This document shows positions 1 to 11,051 of a DNA stretch of 64,000 nucleotides, one piece after another. The position numbers and the translations under genes are program-made. Each line of letters opens with the position of its first letter. Position 1 is the first letter of the stretch. Source of the stretch: Massilia sp. H-1 (lineage in GTDB: Bacteria; Pseudomonadota; Gammaproteobacteria; Burkholderiales; Burkholderiaceae_D); the NCBI GenBank assembly GCA_024703915.1, contig CP087969.1, positions 1,240,001 to 1,304,000 on the forward strand, in the 5' to 3' direction. The notes beneath the pieces were generated by a model. It was not told where the DNA came from, made no database searches, and worked only from the letters and a program-made list of their open reading frames with translations.

Positions 1-194
1 CGCCGCAGGAAACGGCGATCACTTCGGTCACCTTGCTTGGCTTCTTTCAGACGCATCGCTTCTTCGAGTGCGATCTCGTCGAAAGGATTCATCGACATCT
101 TGACGTTGGCGATATCGACGCCGCTGCCATCGGACTTGACGCGTACTTTGACGTTGTAGTCGACAACGCGTTTGACGGGAACCAGGACTTTCAT
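1..194 (-). CDS. etfB: Electron transfer flavoprotein subunit beta, N-terminal part (runs off the window)
   Basis: The first 60 or so residues begin [19 protein letters not shown] and continue through the EtfB-type [20 protein letters not shown] segment. EtfB pairs with EtfA to carry electrons from acyl-CoA dehydrogenases to the membrane quinone pool. The start is the ATG complementary to 192-194. The frame breaks at 35-41 (GCTTGGC); reading GCCGGC there restores [15 protein letters not shown]. The rest of the gene lies left of the window. Identification rests on the conserved N-terminus only. Confidence 0.88.
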   Translation of the reverse strand, partial: MKVLVPVKRVVDYNVKVRVKSDGSGVDIANVKMSMNPFDEIALEEAMRLKEAKQGDRSDRRFLR

Positions 195-388
195 AGGTAT
201 GCCTTTGGGAAATGGAATTGGTGACGTTTGCTAAAGTGGCCTAGATTATAAGAGGAAAATGCTTTCAACACTAAATTAAAGCACGATCGTGCGATTTTTA
301 ACTAGAGGAAAACGCCTAATAGTCGGGGCCTCTTCGTGATGTGGAAAACGATGTGGGGAAGGACCATGCCTGCCCCATTGAACAAAGC
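195..388. other. Intergenic region upstream of etfB
   Basis: AT-richer than its surroundings, with poly-A/T tracts around 245-300. It probably holds the etfB promoter, reading leftward, and the end of the tusA-like transcript. No convincing gene on either strand. Confidence 0.4.
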
Positions 389-646
389 TTATTTGCGGCG
401 CATCAAAAACGTGAATTCGTAGCCGTTTTGGGAGTGCGACAACAGGGCGTTGCCGGTTTGCTTCATGAATGCCTGGAAGTCGCGCACGGAACCGGAATCG
501 GTTGCGACGATTTTCAGTACTTCGCCGGTTGCCATCTCGGCCAGCGCCTTCTTGGCTTTCAAGATAGGCAGTGGGCAATTGAGACCGCGCGCATCAAGTT
601 CCTTTTGGAAGTCCATGATTTCGTTGTCGAACGTGGTATCGCTCAT
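389..646 (-). CDS. TusA/SirA-like sulfurtransferase family protein
   Basis: A protein of about 85 residues with the family signature LDARGLNCPLPILKAKKAL near residue 17. The cysteine of the CPxP motif is the persulfide-carrying residue in TusA proteins, which relay sulfur for tRNA thiolation or other sulfur-transfer routes. The start at 646 (MSDTTFDNEIMDF) gives the usual family length; an in-frame upstream ATG at 706 would add 20 residues without homology character. The C-terminus, GYEFTFLMRRK, is typical of the family. No other sulfur-relay gene is adjacent, so the partner is unknown. Confidence 0.85.
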   Translation of the reverse strand: MSDTTFDNEIMDFQKELDARGLNCPLPILKAKKALAEMATGEVLKIVATDSGSVRDFQAFMKQTGNALLSHSQNGYEFTFLMRRK

Positions 647-706
647 CGAATGCTCTGCTGGGTTGGTTGTCGTGCTCACAGAAGTCAATATACCTGAAAT
701 CGGCAA

Positions 707-1011
707 ATTTGACGCACCGCACCAATATATAGTTTTTTTGTTGCATGGTCACAACGACAATGGACATGTCGCAATGGCCACGATCTAAAACAGTTTACAT
801 AGGGGAGACAGCGGAGGGGAAGGCGAAAATGCAGGAGGCATAAGACGCTAGGTAAAACCTACTAATTGCGAGGCGGTAAGTACATTGTACGAGCCGCCAG
901 CACATCGCCCTCGCGCCAAGGCGGCCCTCGGCGGGGCCCATAGCACATATGCTTTACCTTGGCGCTAGCGTGCTATGGGTCCCCGCCTGCGCGAGGACGA
1001 TGTGGTGGTGT
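707..1011. other. Intergenic region between tusA-like gene and alaS
   Basis: About 300 bases with no supported gene. The left part (707-830) is AT-rich and likely contains the tusA-like promoter. The right part carries the long palindrome described separately at 930-987. Confidence 0.5.
930..987. repeat. REP-like imperfect palindrome, possible alaS terminator
   Basis: The arm at 930-946 (GGCGGGGCCCATAGCAC) pairs with 970-987 (GTGCTATGGGTCCCCGCC), with one extra base in the right arm and a loop of about 23 bases. It lies just past the alaS stop, so it could end that transcript. It lacks a T-tract. The GTCCCCGCCTGCGCGAGGAC flank looks like a dispersed extragenic palindrome. Confidence 0.6.
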
Positions 1012-3620
<2,609 letters not shown>

Positions 3621-3706
3621 GTCGTTTGGGCGAGAAAGAGCAGCATGCTATAAAAAAACGATTATAGCCTAGTCGTCAGGAGGGATATAGAGGGCAGCGT
3701 CGGGCT

Positions 3707-4469
3707 TCAGCCCGGCCCTGCAGGGCCGATCAGGTCGATCCGGTCGGTACACATGCCGTCCACGCCCCAGCCCATGATCTCGGCGGCGCGGGCGGCGTCG
3801 TTGACGGTGTAGCAAAAAAGCCCCAAACCGGCGTCTTTCACCTGTTGTGCCAGGGACGGCGTCAGGTGCTTGTGGTTGGTGTGGATCGCGACCGCGTTCA
3901 GTGCCCGCGCCTGGGCCAGCCAGTCGGACGGCACTTCATCGATCAGGAAGGCGCGCGGCAGGTCGGGCGCGGCCTCCTGGGCGGCTGCCAGCGCCACCAC
4001 GCTGAACGAGGACAGCAGCGGCACCATCGGATCGCCGCGTCCGATCTCGGGCCCGAACATGGCGCGCGTGAGTTCGGCCACCACCCTGCCCGTTTGCTCC
4101 TCGAAGCCGTCAGCTAGCTTGATCTCGATGTTCATCCAGATCGCATTGGCGCGGCAGAACGCCACGAATTCGGTAAACAGCGGCACCGGCTCGCCCTGGA
4201 AGCGCGCGCCGAACCAGCTGCCCGCGTCCATGGTCACCAGTTCGGCCGCATCGTAATCGAACACATTGCCGCTGCTTAGCCACGGTGCGTCCAAGGTAAG
4301 GGTCGTGCATCACGACGGGCACGCCGTCGCGCGCGAGCATGACGTCGAATTCGACCGCACGGTAGCCGTGATCGAGCCCGCACTGCAAGCCTGCGATGGT
4401 GTTTTCGGGCGCCAGCTTGCCGCCGCCCCGGTGAGCGAGAAATCGAGGGTAGGTCCACATGGCCGTCAT
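3707..4469 (-). CDS. ugpQ: Glycerophosphodiester phosphodiesterase
   Basis: Hydrolyses glycerophosphodiesters to glycerol-3-phosphate and an alcohol. The GDPD signature is clear: LAHRGGGKLAPENTIAG near the N-terminus, then EFDVMLARDGVPVVMHDP with the metal-binding Glu, Asp and His. Later blocks are MNIEIKL, FLIDEVPSDW and CYTVNDAARAAEIMGWGVDGMCTDRID, typical of the cytosolic UgpQ type. No signal peptide, so it should be cytoplasmic. The single break at 4274-4280 (GCTTAGC on plus) is repaired by GCCGGC, giving RTVAGSGNVFDYD. Start ATG at 4469 or 4460. It lies 7 bases after the GlxA-type regulator and may be co-transcribed with it. Confidence 0.9.
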
Positions 4470-4476
4470 GCTAGCA

Positions 4477-5478
4477 CTATTGGCCGGGGCCCGTCCGGAA
4501 TCGGCGCCGGTACTCAGCCTAAGCGTCTGCCCCACATGGCGCTTGAACAGCGCGCCGAAGGTGGCCACGTCGCCATACCCGACCGCCTCGGTCACCTGCG
4601 CCACGCTGCGCCGGTCCGATTCGAGCAGCAGCTTGGCCTTGCCGATGCGCGCCTGCTGCAGGTGCGCCAGCGGCGACTGCCCCGTCTCCTCCTTGAAGCG
4701 GCGCAGCAGTGTGCGCTCGCTGACATGGAAAGCAGCTTAGCCAGCGCCGCCAGGTCGTAAGGGTCGGCCAGACGCAGCTCGAGCCAGCGCGCCACGCTGC
4801 CGCCAAAACTGGCCATGCCGGCCGCGGCAGCAGGCGCGCGTCCACCCACGCCGCCTGGCTGCTGCGGTCGCCCAGAAGCGCCATGCGCGCCACGGCCCGC
4901 CGCACCCGGGCGCTGGCGGTGGCGCCGATCAGGTGCAGCGCCAGGTCGAACGCGGCGCTGAAAGAACCGGTGGTGGCCACGCCGCCATCGTCCTGCAGCA
5001 GCGCGGCCGGATCGACTTTGGCCTGCGGGAAGCGCTGCGCCAGTTCGGCCGCGAACATCCAGGACGTGGTGGCGCGGCGCCCGTCGAGCAGGCCTTAGCC
5101 TCGCCCAGCAGGAAGGCGCCCACGCACACGCTTAGCCACCCGGCTGCCGCGCGAAGGCGCGGGCGATGTACGCCACTTCGGGCGCCAGATGTTCCTGCGG
5201 CGCGAGGCAGGCGGCGCGGTCGCCCAGGTCCATGCCGGGCACCACCAGCAGGCCGCGCGGCTGACGCGGCGCGCGCTGCGTGCCGAGCCGCAGACCATGC
5301 CGACGGCGGCGATCTCGCCTCCGGCCAGGCTGATCACGCCCACCGTGAACAAGGGCGGCATGCCCGGCTCCATCGCCTGCGCCACCCGGTTGGCCAGCAG
5401 CAGCGTGTCGGACAGGCCGAACACTTCCATCCCCATGCAGCCGGGGTACGCAAGCAGTGAAATATGCTGTGTCGTCAT
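4477..5478 (-). CDS. GlxA-family transcriptional regulator (DJ-1/PfpI-like domain plus AraC HTH)
   Basis: The N-terminal DJ-1/PfpI-like sensing domain begins MTTQHISLLAYPGCMGMEVFGLSDTLLL; a conserved CVGAFLLGEAGLLDG block follows after repair. The C-terminal AraC domain reads SERTLLRRFKEETGQSPLAHLQQARI and then VTEAVGYGDVATFGALFKRHVGQTPAEYRRRF. About 333 residues, normal for the family. Interruptions lie near 5250, 5134 and 5094 (CTTAG scars), 4816, 4735 and 4519 (GCCTAAGC). Restoring GCCGGC at the last site produces the expected C-terminus and the TAG at 4477-4479. It is divergent from the PfpI-type gene at 5571, which it may control. Confidence 0.85.
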
Positions 5479-5570
5479 GCTGGCGATAATGCCATAAAAC
5501 TTGGCGACTCCGCCACTACCTTTGGATGGGCTTAGCCATCGACAATGGCTGCATCAACCACAGGAGAACC

Positions 5571-6239
5571 ATGATGCGACTTTCAATTTTGCTGTTCGAC
5601 GGCTTTACCGCGCTGGACGTGGTGGGCGGCTACGAAGTGCTGGCCAACGTGCCCGGCATGACGCTCGACTTCGTGGCGGCGGCGCCGGGTCCGGTGGCGT
5701 CCGACAGCGGCGCGCTCGGCCTGATGGCGAGCCTGTCGTATGCCGGGCTGGCCGCGACCGACATTCTGTATGTGCCGGGCGGGCCCGGGGTGGAGGCGAG
5801 CTGCGCGACGAGGCGCTGATTGACTGCATCCGGCGCGTGGGCGCGGCCAGCGCCTGGACGGTCGGCATCTGCAACGGGGTGGTGCTGCTCGGCGCCGCTG
5901 GCATGCTGGCAGGACAGCGCGTCACGACCAACTACTTTGCCCACGACCAGGTGCGCGCCTTCGGGGCCGCGGTGCTGCCGGAGCGGCACGTGCGCGATGG
6001 CTTAGCTGCTGACCGGCGCCAAGCGTTTCGAGCAGCATCGACACCGCCCTCTGGCTGGCTAGACTGAACTTGGCGGCGAAACGATGGCCCGCGCGATCCA
6101 GCTGGGCATCGAGTACTTCCCCGCACCGCCGTTCGGCAATGGCACGCCGGACGTCCAGCCGCAGGCCCTGAAAGACCTGGTGGCGCGCGCCGAACAGACA
6201 GGCGCGCAGCGGCTTGCCGCGCGCCGGATTCCCTTTTAA
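5571..6239 (+). CDS. DJ-1/PfpI family protein, isonitrile hydratase-like
   Basis: DJ-1 superfamily protein of about 222 residues starting MMRLSILLFDGFTALDVVGGYEVL after an AGGAG ribosome-binding site. The Asp of FDGFTALD and the nucleophile-elbow Cys of VGICNGVVLLGAAGMLAG match the isonitrile hydratase pattern, although the residue after Cys is Asn where Thr is usual. After repair the LLTGAGVSAGIDTALWLA segment is present, followed by FPAPPFGNGTPD. Breaks occur near 5801, 6000 (GCTTAGC) and 6012-6040. Some family members are regulators or chaperones, so the enzymatic role is inferred. It is divergent from a GlxA-type regulator, a common pairing. Confidence 0.85.
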
Positions 6240-6255
6240 CGAAAGGCGCCACACC

Positions 6256-7090
6256 ATGCACATCACCCAACTGCGCAACGCCACCATCATCATCGCTACC
6301 GGCGCGCACCGGATCCTGGTCGACCCCATGCTGGCCCCGAAAGACGCGCTGCCGCCACTGCGCCTGTTCGACGGCAAGCGCCTGCGCAATCCCATCATCG
6401 ACCTGCCCGAGAATGCCGCGCAAGCGCTGGCCGGCGTCACCCACTGCCTGATCACGCACTGCCAGAAAGGGCATTTCGACCACCTCGACCGGGCTTAAGC
6501 AAGCACTTCCTGCGCGAGCGCGCCATCCCCGTGTTCTGCACCGCGCACGACGCGCCCTATCTGCGCGAACGCGGACTGAACGTGCAGGTGCTGGAAGGCA
6601 GCCGGCGCGGCGCCCGTTCCCTTCCTGGGCGGCAGCATCCAGACCGTGCGCTGCACCCATGGCCGCGGCCTGGTCGGGCGCATGATGGAGCACGGGGTCG
6701 GCTATCTGATCCGCATGCCGGGCGAGCCGACCCTGTACCTGAGCGGAGACACGGTCCTGTCGGACCCGGTGCGCGAAGCGCTGCTGGCGCACCAGCCGCA
6801 GGTGTGCGTGATTCCAGTGCATGGCGCGCATGGACCTGGGCGGTGAAATCATCATGGGGCCGGACGAGGTGCTCGCATTCGCGCGCCTGGCCACCGGCAT
6901 CGTGGTCGCCAACCATCTGGAAGCGCTCAGCCACTGCCCGCCGACCCGCGCGCAACTGGCGGCAGCGGCGCACGCGGCCGGCCTGGGGGCGCGCCTGCGC
7001 GTGCCGGGCGACGGCGAAACGCTGGTGTTTACAGCAGATGCCGCAGCGGCGACAGGGGCGACACCAGCCAGGCAAACGCGCTCACGTTGA
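6256..7090 (+). CDS. Metallo-beta-lactamase-fold hydrolase (UlaG-like)
   Basis: MHITQLRNATIIIATGAHRILVDPML opens a metallo-beta-lactamase fold of the UlaG/YcjG type. The metal-binding segment is ITHCQKGHFDHLD, followed by LYLSGDTV, VCVIPVHGA, DLGGEIIMGPDEVL and VVANHLEAL. About 275 residues. Breaks at 6494-6501 (GCTTAAGC; repair gives DRAGKHFLRE), near 6600 and near 6832. The C-terminal 60 bases overlap the end of the DUF1294 gene on the other strand, so the exact stop is uncertain. It starts 17 bases after the PfpI-type gene and probably shares its transcript. The substrate is unknown. Confidence 0.82.
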
Positions 7091-7382
7091 GCACGATCGT
7101 GACCCAGAAGCGGGTCCGGAACGAGCGCTTGCTGGACTTGTGCCGCAGCAGCGCCTGGGCCAGGATCGCGCCTGGCCAGCCGCAAGCCATGCCTGCCAGC
7201 AGCAACAGATTCTCGGAGGTGCGCCAGCGCCCGGCACGGGCGGCAGCCTTGTCCATCATGTACATGGCAAAACAGACCACGCTGGCCACCGCATACGGCG
7301 CGGCGACCCACGGCGTCAGTCCCCACCATTCGATGGCGCTAGCCACGGCCGCGGCGAAGGCTATCAGGGCGAGAAAGAGCAT
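7029..7382 (-). CDS. DUF1294 family membrane protein
   Basis: An intact frame of 117 residues. The DUF1294 pattern is easy to see: YMMDKAAARAGRWRTSENLLLLAGMACGWPG followed by LLRHKSSKRSFRTRFW. At least three hydrophobic segments (N-terminal about 20 residues, VAAPYAVASVVCFAMYMM, and a C-terminal VLNVSAFAWLV segment) place it in the inner membrane. Function unknown in the family. Convergent with the hydrolase gene, with tail-to-tail overlap. Confidence 0.88.
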   Translation of the reverse strand: MLFLALIAFAAAVASAIEWWGLTPWVAAPYAVASVVCFAMYMMDKAAARAGRWRTSENLLLLAGMACGWPGAILAQALLRHKSSKRSFRTRFWVTIVLNVSAFAWLVSPLSPLRHLL

Positions 7383-7526
7383 GATGGGTTATTGATGCGA
7401 GGAAACTTCAAGTGTATGCCGCTCGGCAATGTCTGTCCAAACATTCCACGCAAGCCGCGTATCCCTGTTGCCGACTGGGCGGCTTTATGCGATATTTGCC
7501 TTTTAAATAAGATTAAACTTCGAACC

Positions 7527-8192
7527 ATGAAATCACTGACCCGCACCGCCCTTCTGCTCGCCCCCTTGCTGCTCGTCGCCTGCGGCAAGAAAGAGGCGGA
7601 GACCGCCGCACCTGCCGTGCCGGCGCCCGCCCCGGTTAGCGCCCCGGCCGCGCCCGCCAATCCCGCCGAACTGAGCGACGAACAGCGGGCCCAGCAAGAG
7701 AAGCAAAAAGCGCTCGAATACGCGACGCTGGAAGACAAATACATCAACGACCCGCGCGCCCAGTGGGCCAGCACGGCCAGCGCCAGCAGCACCTTCGGCG
7801 ATCCGGAACCGGCGGAAAGCAATATGGCCAAGAACACGACCGGCAAGGTCGACGGCAGCGACTGGAACAACAACAACCAGACCATCGGCTTCGACACCCT
7901 CGAGCTCGGCTACGAAAAACCGGTCGCCGCCACCGAAGTGCGGCTGGTGGTGCCCGAGGGCGAAGGCGTGGACACGATCAGCAAGATCGAACTGCAAGAT
8001 ACCGACGGCAAGTGGAATGTGATCTGGTCGGGCGTGCCGGACGGCAAACGCGACGAGCGCGGCCCGCGCACCTGGTACGTGCGCAGCTTCGACAAGACCC
8101 TGTACAAGGTCAAGGCCGTCAGGTACACGATCGCCAACAACTTGCACCATGGCTACAAGCGCGTGGATGCCGCGCAACTCGTCGGCGACTGA
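7527..8192 (+). CDS. Lipoprotein with discoidin-like C-terminal domain
   Basis: An intact 221-residue protein. The signal sequence MKSLTRTALLLAPLLLVACGKKE has a lipobox (LVAC), so the mature protein should be lipid-anchored at a Cys. A Pro/Ala-rich linker (residues 25-50) and a short charged helix precede a beta-rich domain beginning near PRAQWASTASASSTFG. That domain, with its QTIGFDTLELGYEKPVAATEV and DGKWNVIWSG blocks, resembles discoidin/galactose-binding-like folds of secreted proteins. Ligand unknown. No partner gene is evident. The frame extends far upstream in shadow, but the lipoprotein signal fixes the start. Confidence 0.82.
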   Translation: MKSLTRTALLLAPLLLVACGKKEAETAAPAVPAPAPVSAPAAPANPAELSDEQRAQQEKQKALEYATLEDKYINDPRAQWASTASASSTFGDPEPAESNMAKNTTGKVDGSDWNNNNQTIGFDTLELGYEKPVAATEVRLVVPEGEGVDTISKIELQDTDGKWNVIWSGVPDGKRDERGPRTWYVRSFDKTLYKVKAVRYTIANNLHHGYKRVDAAQLVGD

Positions 8193-8319
8193 TTCGCCTT
8201 TTTGTCGCCTGTGCGTGAGATGCCGAACAGATCGATCCGGCATCGCAGGCTAGTCTCCCCTGTTGATGACGGCGCGCCTGGCGCGCCGAAGTTTCTTTGT
8301 CACACAAGGGAGGCACACA

Positions 8320-8842
8320 ATGGCATTCGATATCGGCAACTTACTGCAGCAATATCTTGGCGGCACGCCCAATGCCAACAGCTTACCGCGCGCTCGATGA
8401 TTTCGACCAGGTCGCGCAAAACGCACCGCGCAGCAGCGTGGCGCAAGGGGTCACCGAAGCGCTGCGCTCGGACCAGACGCCGCCGTTTTCCCAGATGGTC
8501 AGCCAGCTGTTCGACAAGAGCGATCCGACCCAGCGCGCCAAGCATGCTCAATCAATTGCTGCGCGGCGTAGCGCCGGGCGGTCTTGCCGCAGTCATGCGG
8601 CATGCGCGCTCGGCCAGCTGTTCCGCGACCACGACAGCCCGGCTGCCATCACCCCAGAACAGGCCGCGCAACTGACGCCCGACCAAGTGCGCCAGATCGC
8701 CGAAACCGCCGAACAACAGAACCCCAGCATTGTCGACCGCATGGGCGACTTTTATGCTGAACATCCGACGCTGGTGAAAACCATCGGCGGCGCAGCGCTG
8801 GCAATCGTCCTCGGCCGCGTGGCCGAGGGAATGCGTCACTAA
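8320..8842 (+). CDS. Conserved hypothetical protein (helical, C-terminal hydrophobic segment)
   Basis: Begins MAFDIGNLLQQYLGG after a GGGAGG ribosome-binding site at 8308-8313. The middle contains ALDDFDQVAQNAPRSSVAQGVTEALRSDQTPPFSQMVSQLF, and the C-terminus has ITPEQAAQLTPDQVRQIAE and a hydrophobic TLVKTIGGAALAIVLGRVAEGMRH. Two or three frame changes (near 8382, 8545 and 8580) interrupt it. It looks like an alpha-helical stress-type or YidB/DUF937-like protein, but I do not recognise the family. It sits 23 bases before a DUF3597 gene, suggesting co-transcription. Confidence 0.7.
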
Positions 8843-8865
8843 TCCACTCACCAAGAGGTCATATC

Positions 8866-9272
8866 ATGGGTATCCTCAGCAATATTTTCCGCAAGATCTT
8901 CCCGTCCTCCCATCCGGCCGTGCAGGCGCCATGCAGCGGCGCCCGGTTCGATGCAGTCGACCACGCCGCAGGCCGCGCCGCAGCAGCGCAGCGCCCCGCC
9001 CCCTGCCGCCCCGATGGAGCAAGTCGATGTCGAAGCGATCCTGAGCGCCATGCCGCAAAGCCAGTCGCTGAACTGGCGCAGCTCGATCGTGGACCTGCTC
9101 AAGCTGCTCAATCTCGACAGCAGTCTGCAGGCGCGCAAGGAACTGGCCGCCGAGCTCGAGTACAAGGGCGATACCGCCGATTCGGCCGCCATGAACATCT
9201 GGCTGCATCGCCAGGTGATGAACAAGCTGGCCGCCAACGGCGGCAAGGTGCCTGCCGACCTGGAAGGATTAA
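8866..9272 (+). CDS. DUF3597 domain protein
   Basis: Starts MGILSNIFRKIFP with a low-complexity Pro/Ala/Gln linker, then the DUF3597 core: VDVEAILSAMPQSQSLNWRSSIVDLLKLLNLDSSLQARKELAAEL and a C-terminal helix VMNKLAANGGKVPADL. These short proteins of unknown role are frequent in Burkholderiales and resemble LysM-less YgaU-type envelope stress proteins only superficially. A frame change lies in the linker near 8930. The stop is uncertain: TAA at 9270-9272 fits the usual length but needs one more indel. A GAGGTC ribosome-binding site precedes the ATG. Confidence 0.78.
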
Positions 9273-9276
9273 TCCC

Positions 9277-10324
9277 TCAGTCGGCCAGCACCACCTGCCC
9301 GGTGTGCCGCACGCGAAGCAAAAGCGCGCAAAGGCGCTCTTGCGCGTGTGGCACTTGGCGCAGCCTTCGAACAGGCCGATGCCGCAGTGGGGGCAAAAGT
9401 CGATCGCCGGGTTGTTCAGGTCGACCGGACGCTCGCAGCCGGGGCAGACCGACTTGGCCAGGCGCGTGTAGACCAGGTCGTAGCGCAAGGTTTCGCGCCG
9501 CTGCGCATCGGGCAAGGCTTCACTGAGCTTCTGGCGCGCCAGATAGCGCTGCAGCGCGGCGATGGAAAAACGCCCGGCCAGCACCGTCACCACAATCCCC
9601 ACGACATAGCGCACATAGCCGCCGTAACTCGGCATGTAGGGCACCAGCTCGACAAAAAACGCGAACAGCGCGAAGAAAATAAATCCCCACACGAACGGCC
9701 AGGACGCCGTCTGGCGCTTCTTGGCGAACAGCCACCCGGCCAGCACCAGCAAGGGCAAAGTCAGCGCCAGCCGGTACAGGAAGATGCGCAGGTCGCGCGC
9801 GCGTGGCGCTGGCCAAGGCCGCCTGCGCCGGGCGTTCCAGGCTGGCCTGGGCGTCCGCGGCGCGCTCGCTTGCCTGGCGCGCGTCGAGCAAGGCTTGCTC
9901 CTGGGCTTCGACCCGCGCGAGCGCGCCCCCGTTCGGCCGCCTTGATGTTGTCGAGTTCGCGCGTGCGTGTGACCAGCTCGGCGTCCTGCTCGGGGCGCGC
10001 GGTGGCGTGGCGGGTCGAGAGCCAGTTGCCGAAGGTCTGTTGCGCCAGGCGCGAATTGGCGCGCGTCACCTCGTGCTTCTGGCGCGCCTGGTCGCGCTCG
10101 TCCAGCGCGCTGCGCATGGCCTTGTCGGCCGCTTCGGCGGCCTGGCGCACGGCCGGGCCGCGCACCGGATCGATAAATTGTTCCAGCGTGAGCGGCGCCT
10201 CCACGCCCCACAAGTCATCGACCAGCTTGCCGCCGAGACCGATCAGAAAACCGGCAAACACAAATGCCACCAGCCATAATCCGCGCTGCATCCATTGCTG
10301 CGTCAGACGCAATCCCTTGCTCAT
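9277..10324 (-). CDS. Zinc-ribbon membrane protein with coiled-coil
   Basis: About 350 residues. The N-terminus MSKGLRLTQQWMQRGLWLVAFVFAGFLIGLGGKLVDD is a membrane anchor. A long charged helical stretch (residues about 60-150, AADKAMRSALDERDQARQK.. and EQALLDARQASERAADAQ) is probably a periplasmic coiled coil. Two or three further membrane helices follow (YRLALTLPLLVLAGWLF, WGFIFFALFAFFVELV, YVVGIVVTVLAG), then a C-terminal double zinc ribbon with CPGC, CPHC, CAKC and CFAC pairs. A GGGGG ribosome-binding site favours the ATG at 10324. Breaks near 9930 and 9300. Function unknown; the layout suggests a membrane scaffold with a cytoplasmic metal-binding tail. Confidence 0.78.
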
Positions 10325-10500
10325 GTCCATCCCCCGATAGCGTAAAGACTGCAGCATCCCACGCGCATGAGGCAGCGGCCAGCGCGGCGGCGAAGGCAGC
10401 GCCTGCCGCCACGGGCGGGATCGCAATCCGATACCGGCCGCGGCTTGACCGTGGGAAGTGCACGTGGAATACTCGCGTAACCCATTTACCATCGAGAACC

Positions 10501-10957
10501 ATGAAACCATTGCTGCTTGTACTGCTGCTGGCATCGACGCCGGTCTTCGCCAACGACGATGCTGTCATGACCTGCCGGAACCTCAAGGATTCGGCGCTGC
10601 GCCTGGCGTGCTACGACAACATCGCCATTCCCGTGAAAACAGCAGCGAGCGCCCCCACGCTGCCAAGCCGCGCCACCGTCGGCGGCAGCCATCAAGGCGG
10701 CCGAGCAATCCTTCGGACAGCAGCAAAAGGCCGTGGTCTCCGCCATCGAAAGCACGATCCCGGGCAAGTTCGAAGGCTGGGAACCGAATCAGCAATTCAC
10801 GCTCGCCAACGGCCAGGTATGGAAGATCGTCGACGGCAGTTCGGCCTACTTTGTCGGCAACGACCTCAAGGTGCGGATCGAAAAAGGCACCTTCAGCGCC
10901 CACTTCATGAAGGTGGAAGGCAGCTCGCAATATCCGTCGGTGCGCCGGGTTAAATAA
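10501..10957 (+). CDS. Small periplasmic protein with LACYD motif
   Basis: MKPLLLVLLLASTPVFA is a cleavable signal peptide. The mature N-terminus CRNLKDSALRLACYDNI matches the C..L.D...RL.CYD motif that begins many small proteobacterial periplasmic proteins, including type VI-associated ones. The C-terminal half (SIESTIPGKFEGWEPNQQFTLANGQVWKIVDGSS) is beta-rich. About 150 residues, one frame change near 10675. No secretion genes are adjacent, so no specific role is assigned. Confidence 0.78.
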
Positions 10958-11051
10958 GCGTCGACAACAATGGCCGGGCCGCCAGCGGCCCCGGTCCATG
11001 TCACCCGCGCGGTAGAATGCCTGCCAGACAACATTACAAGGCCCGACCACC

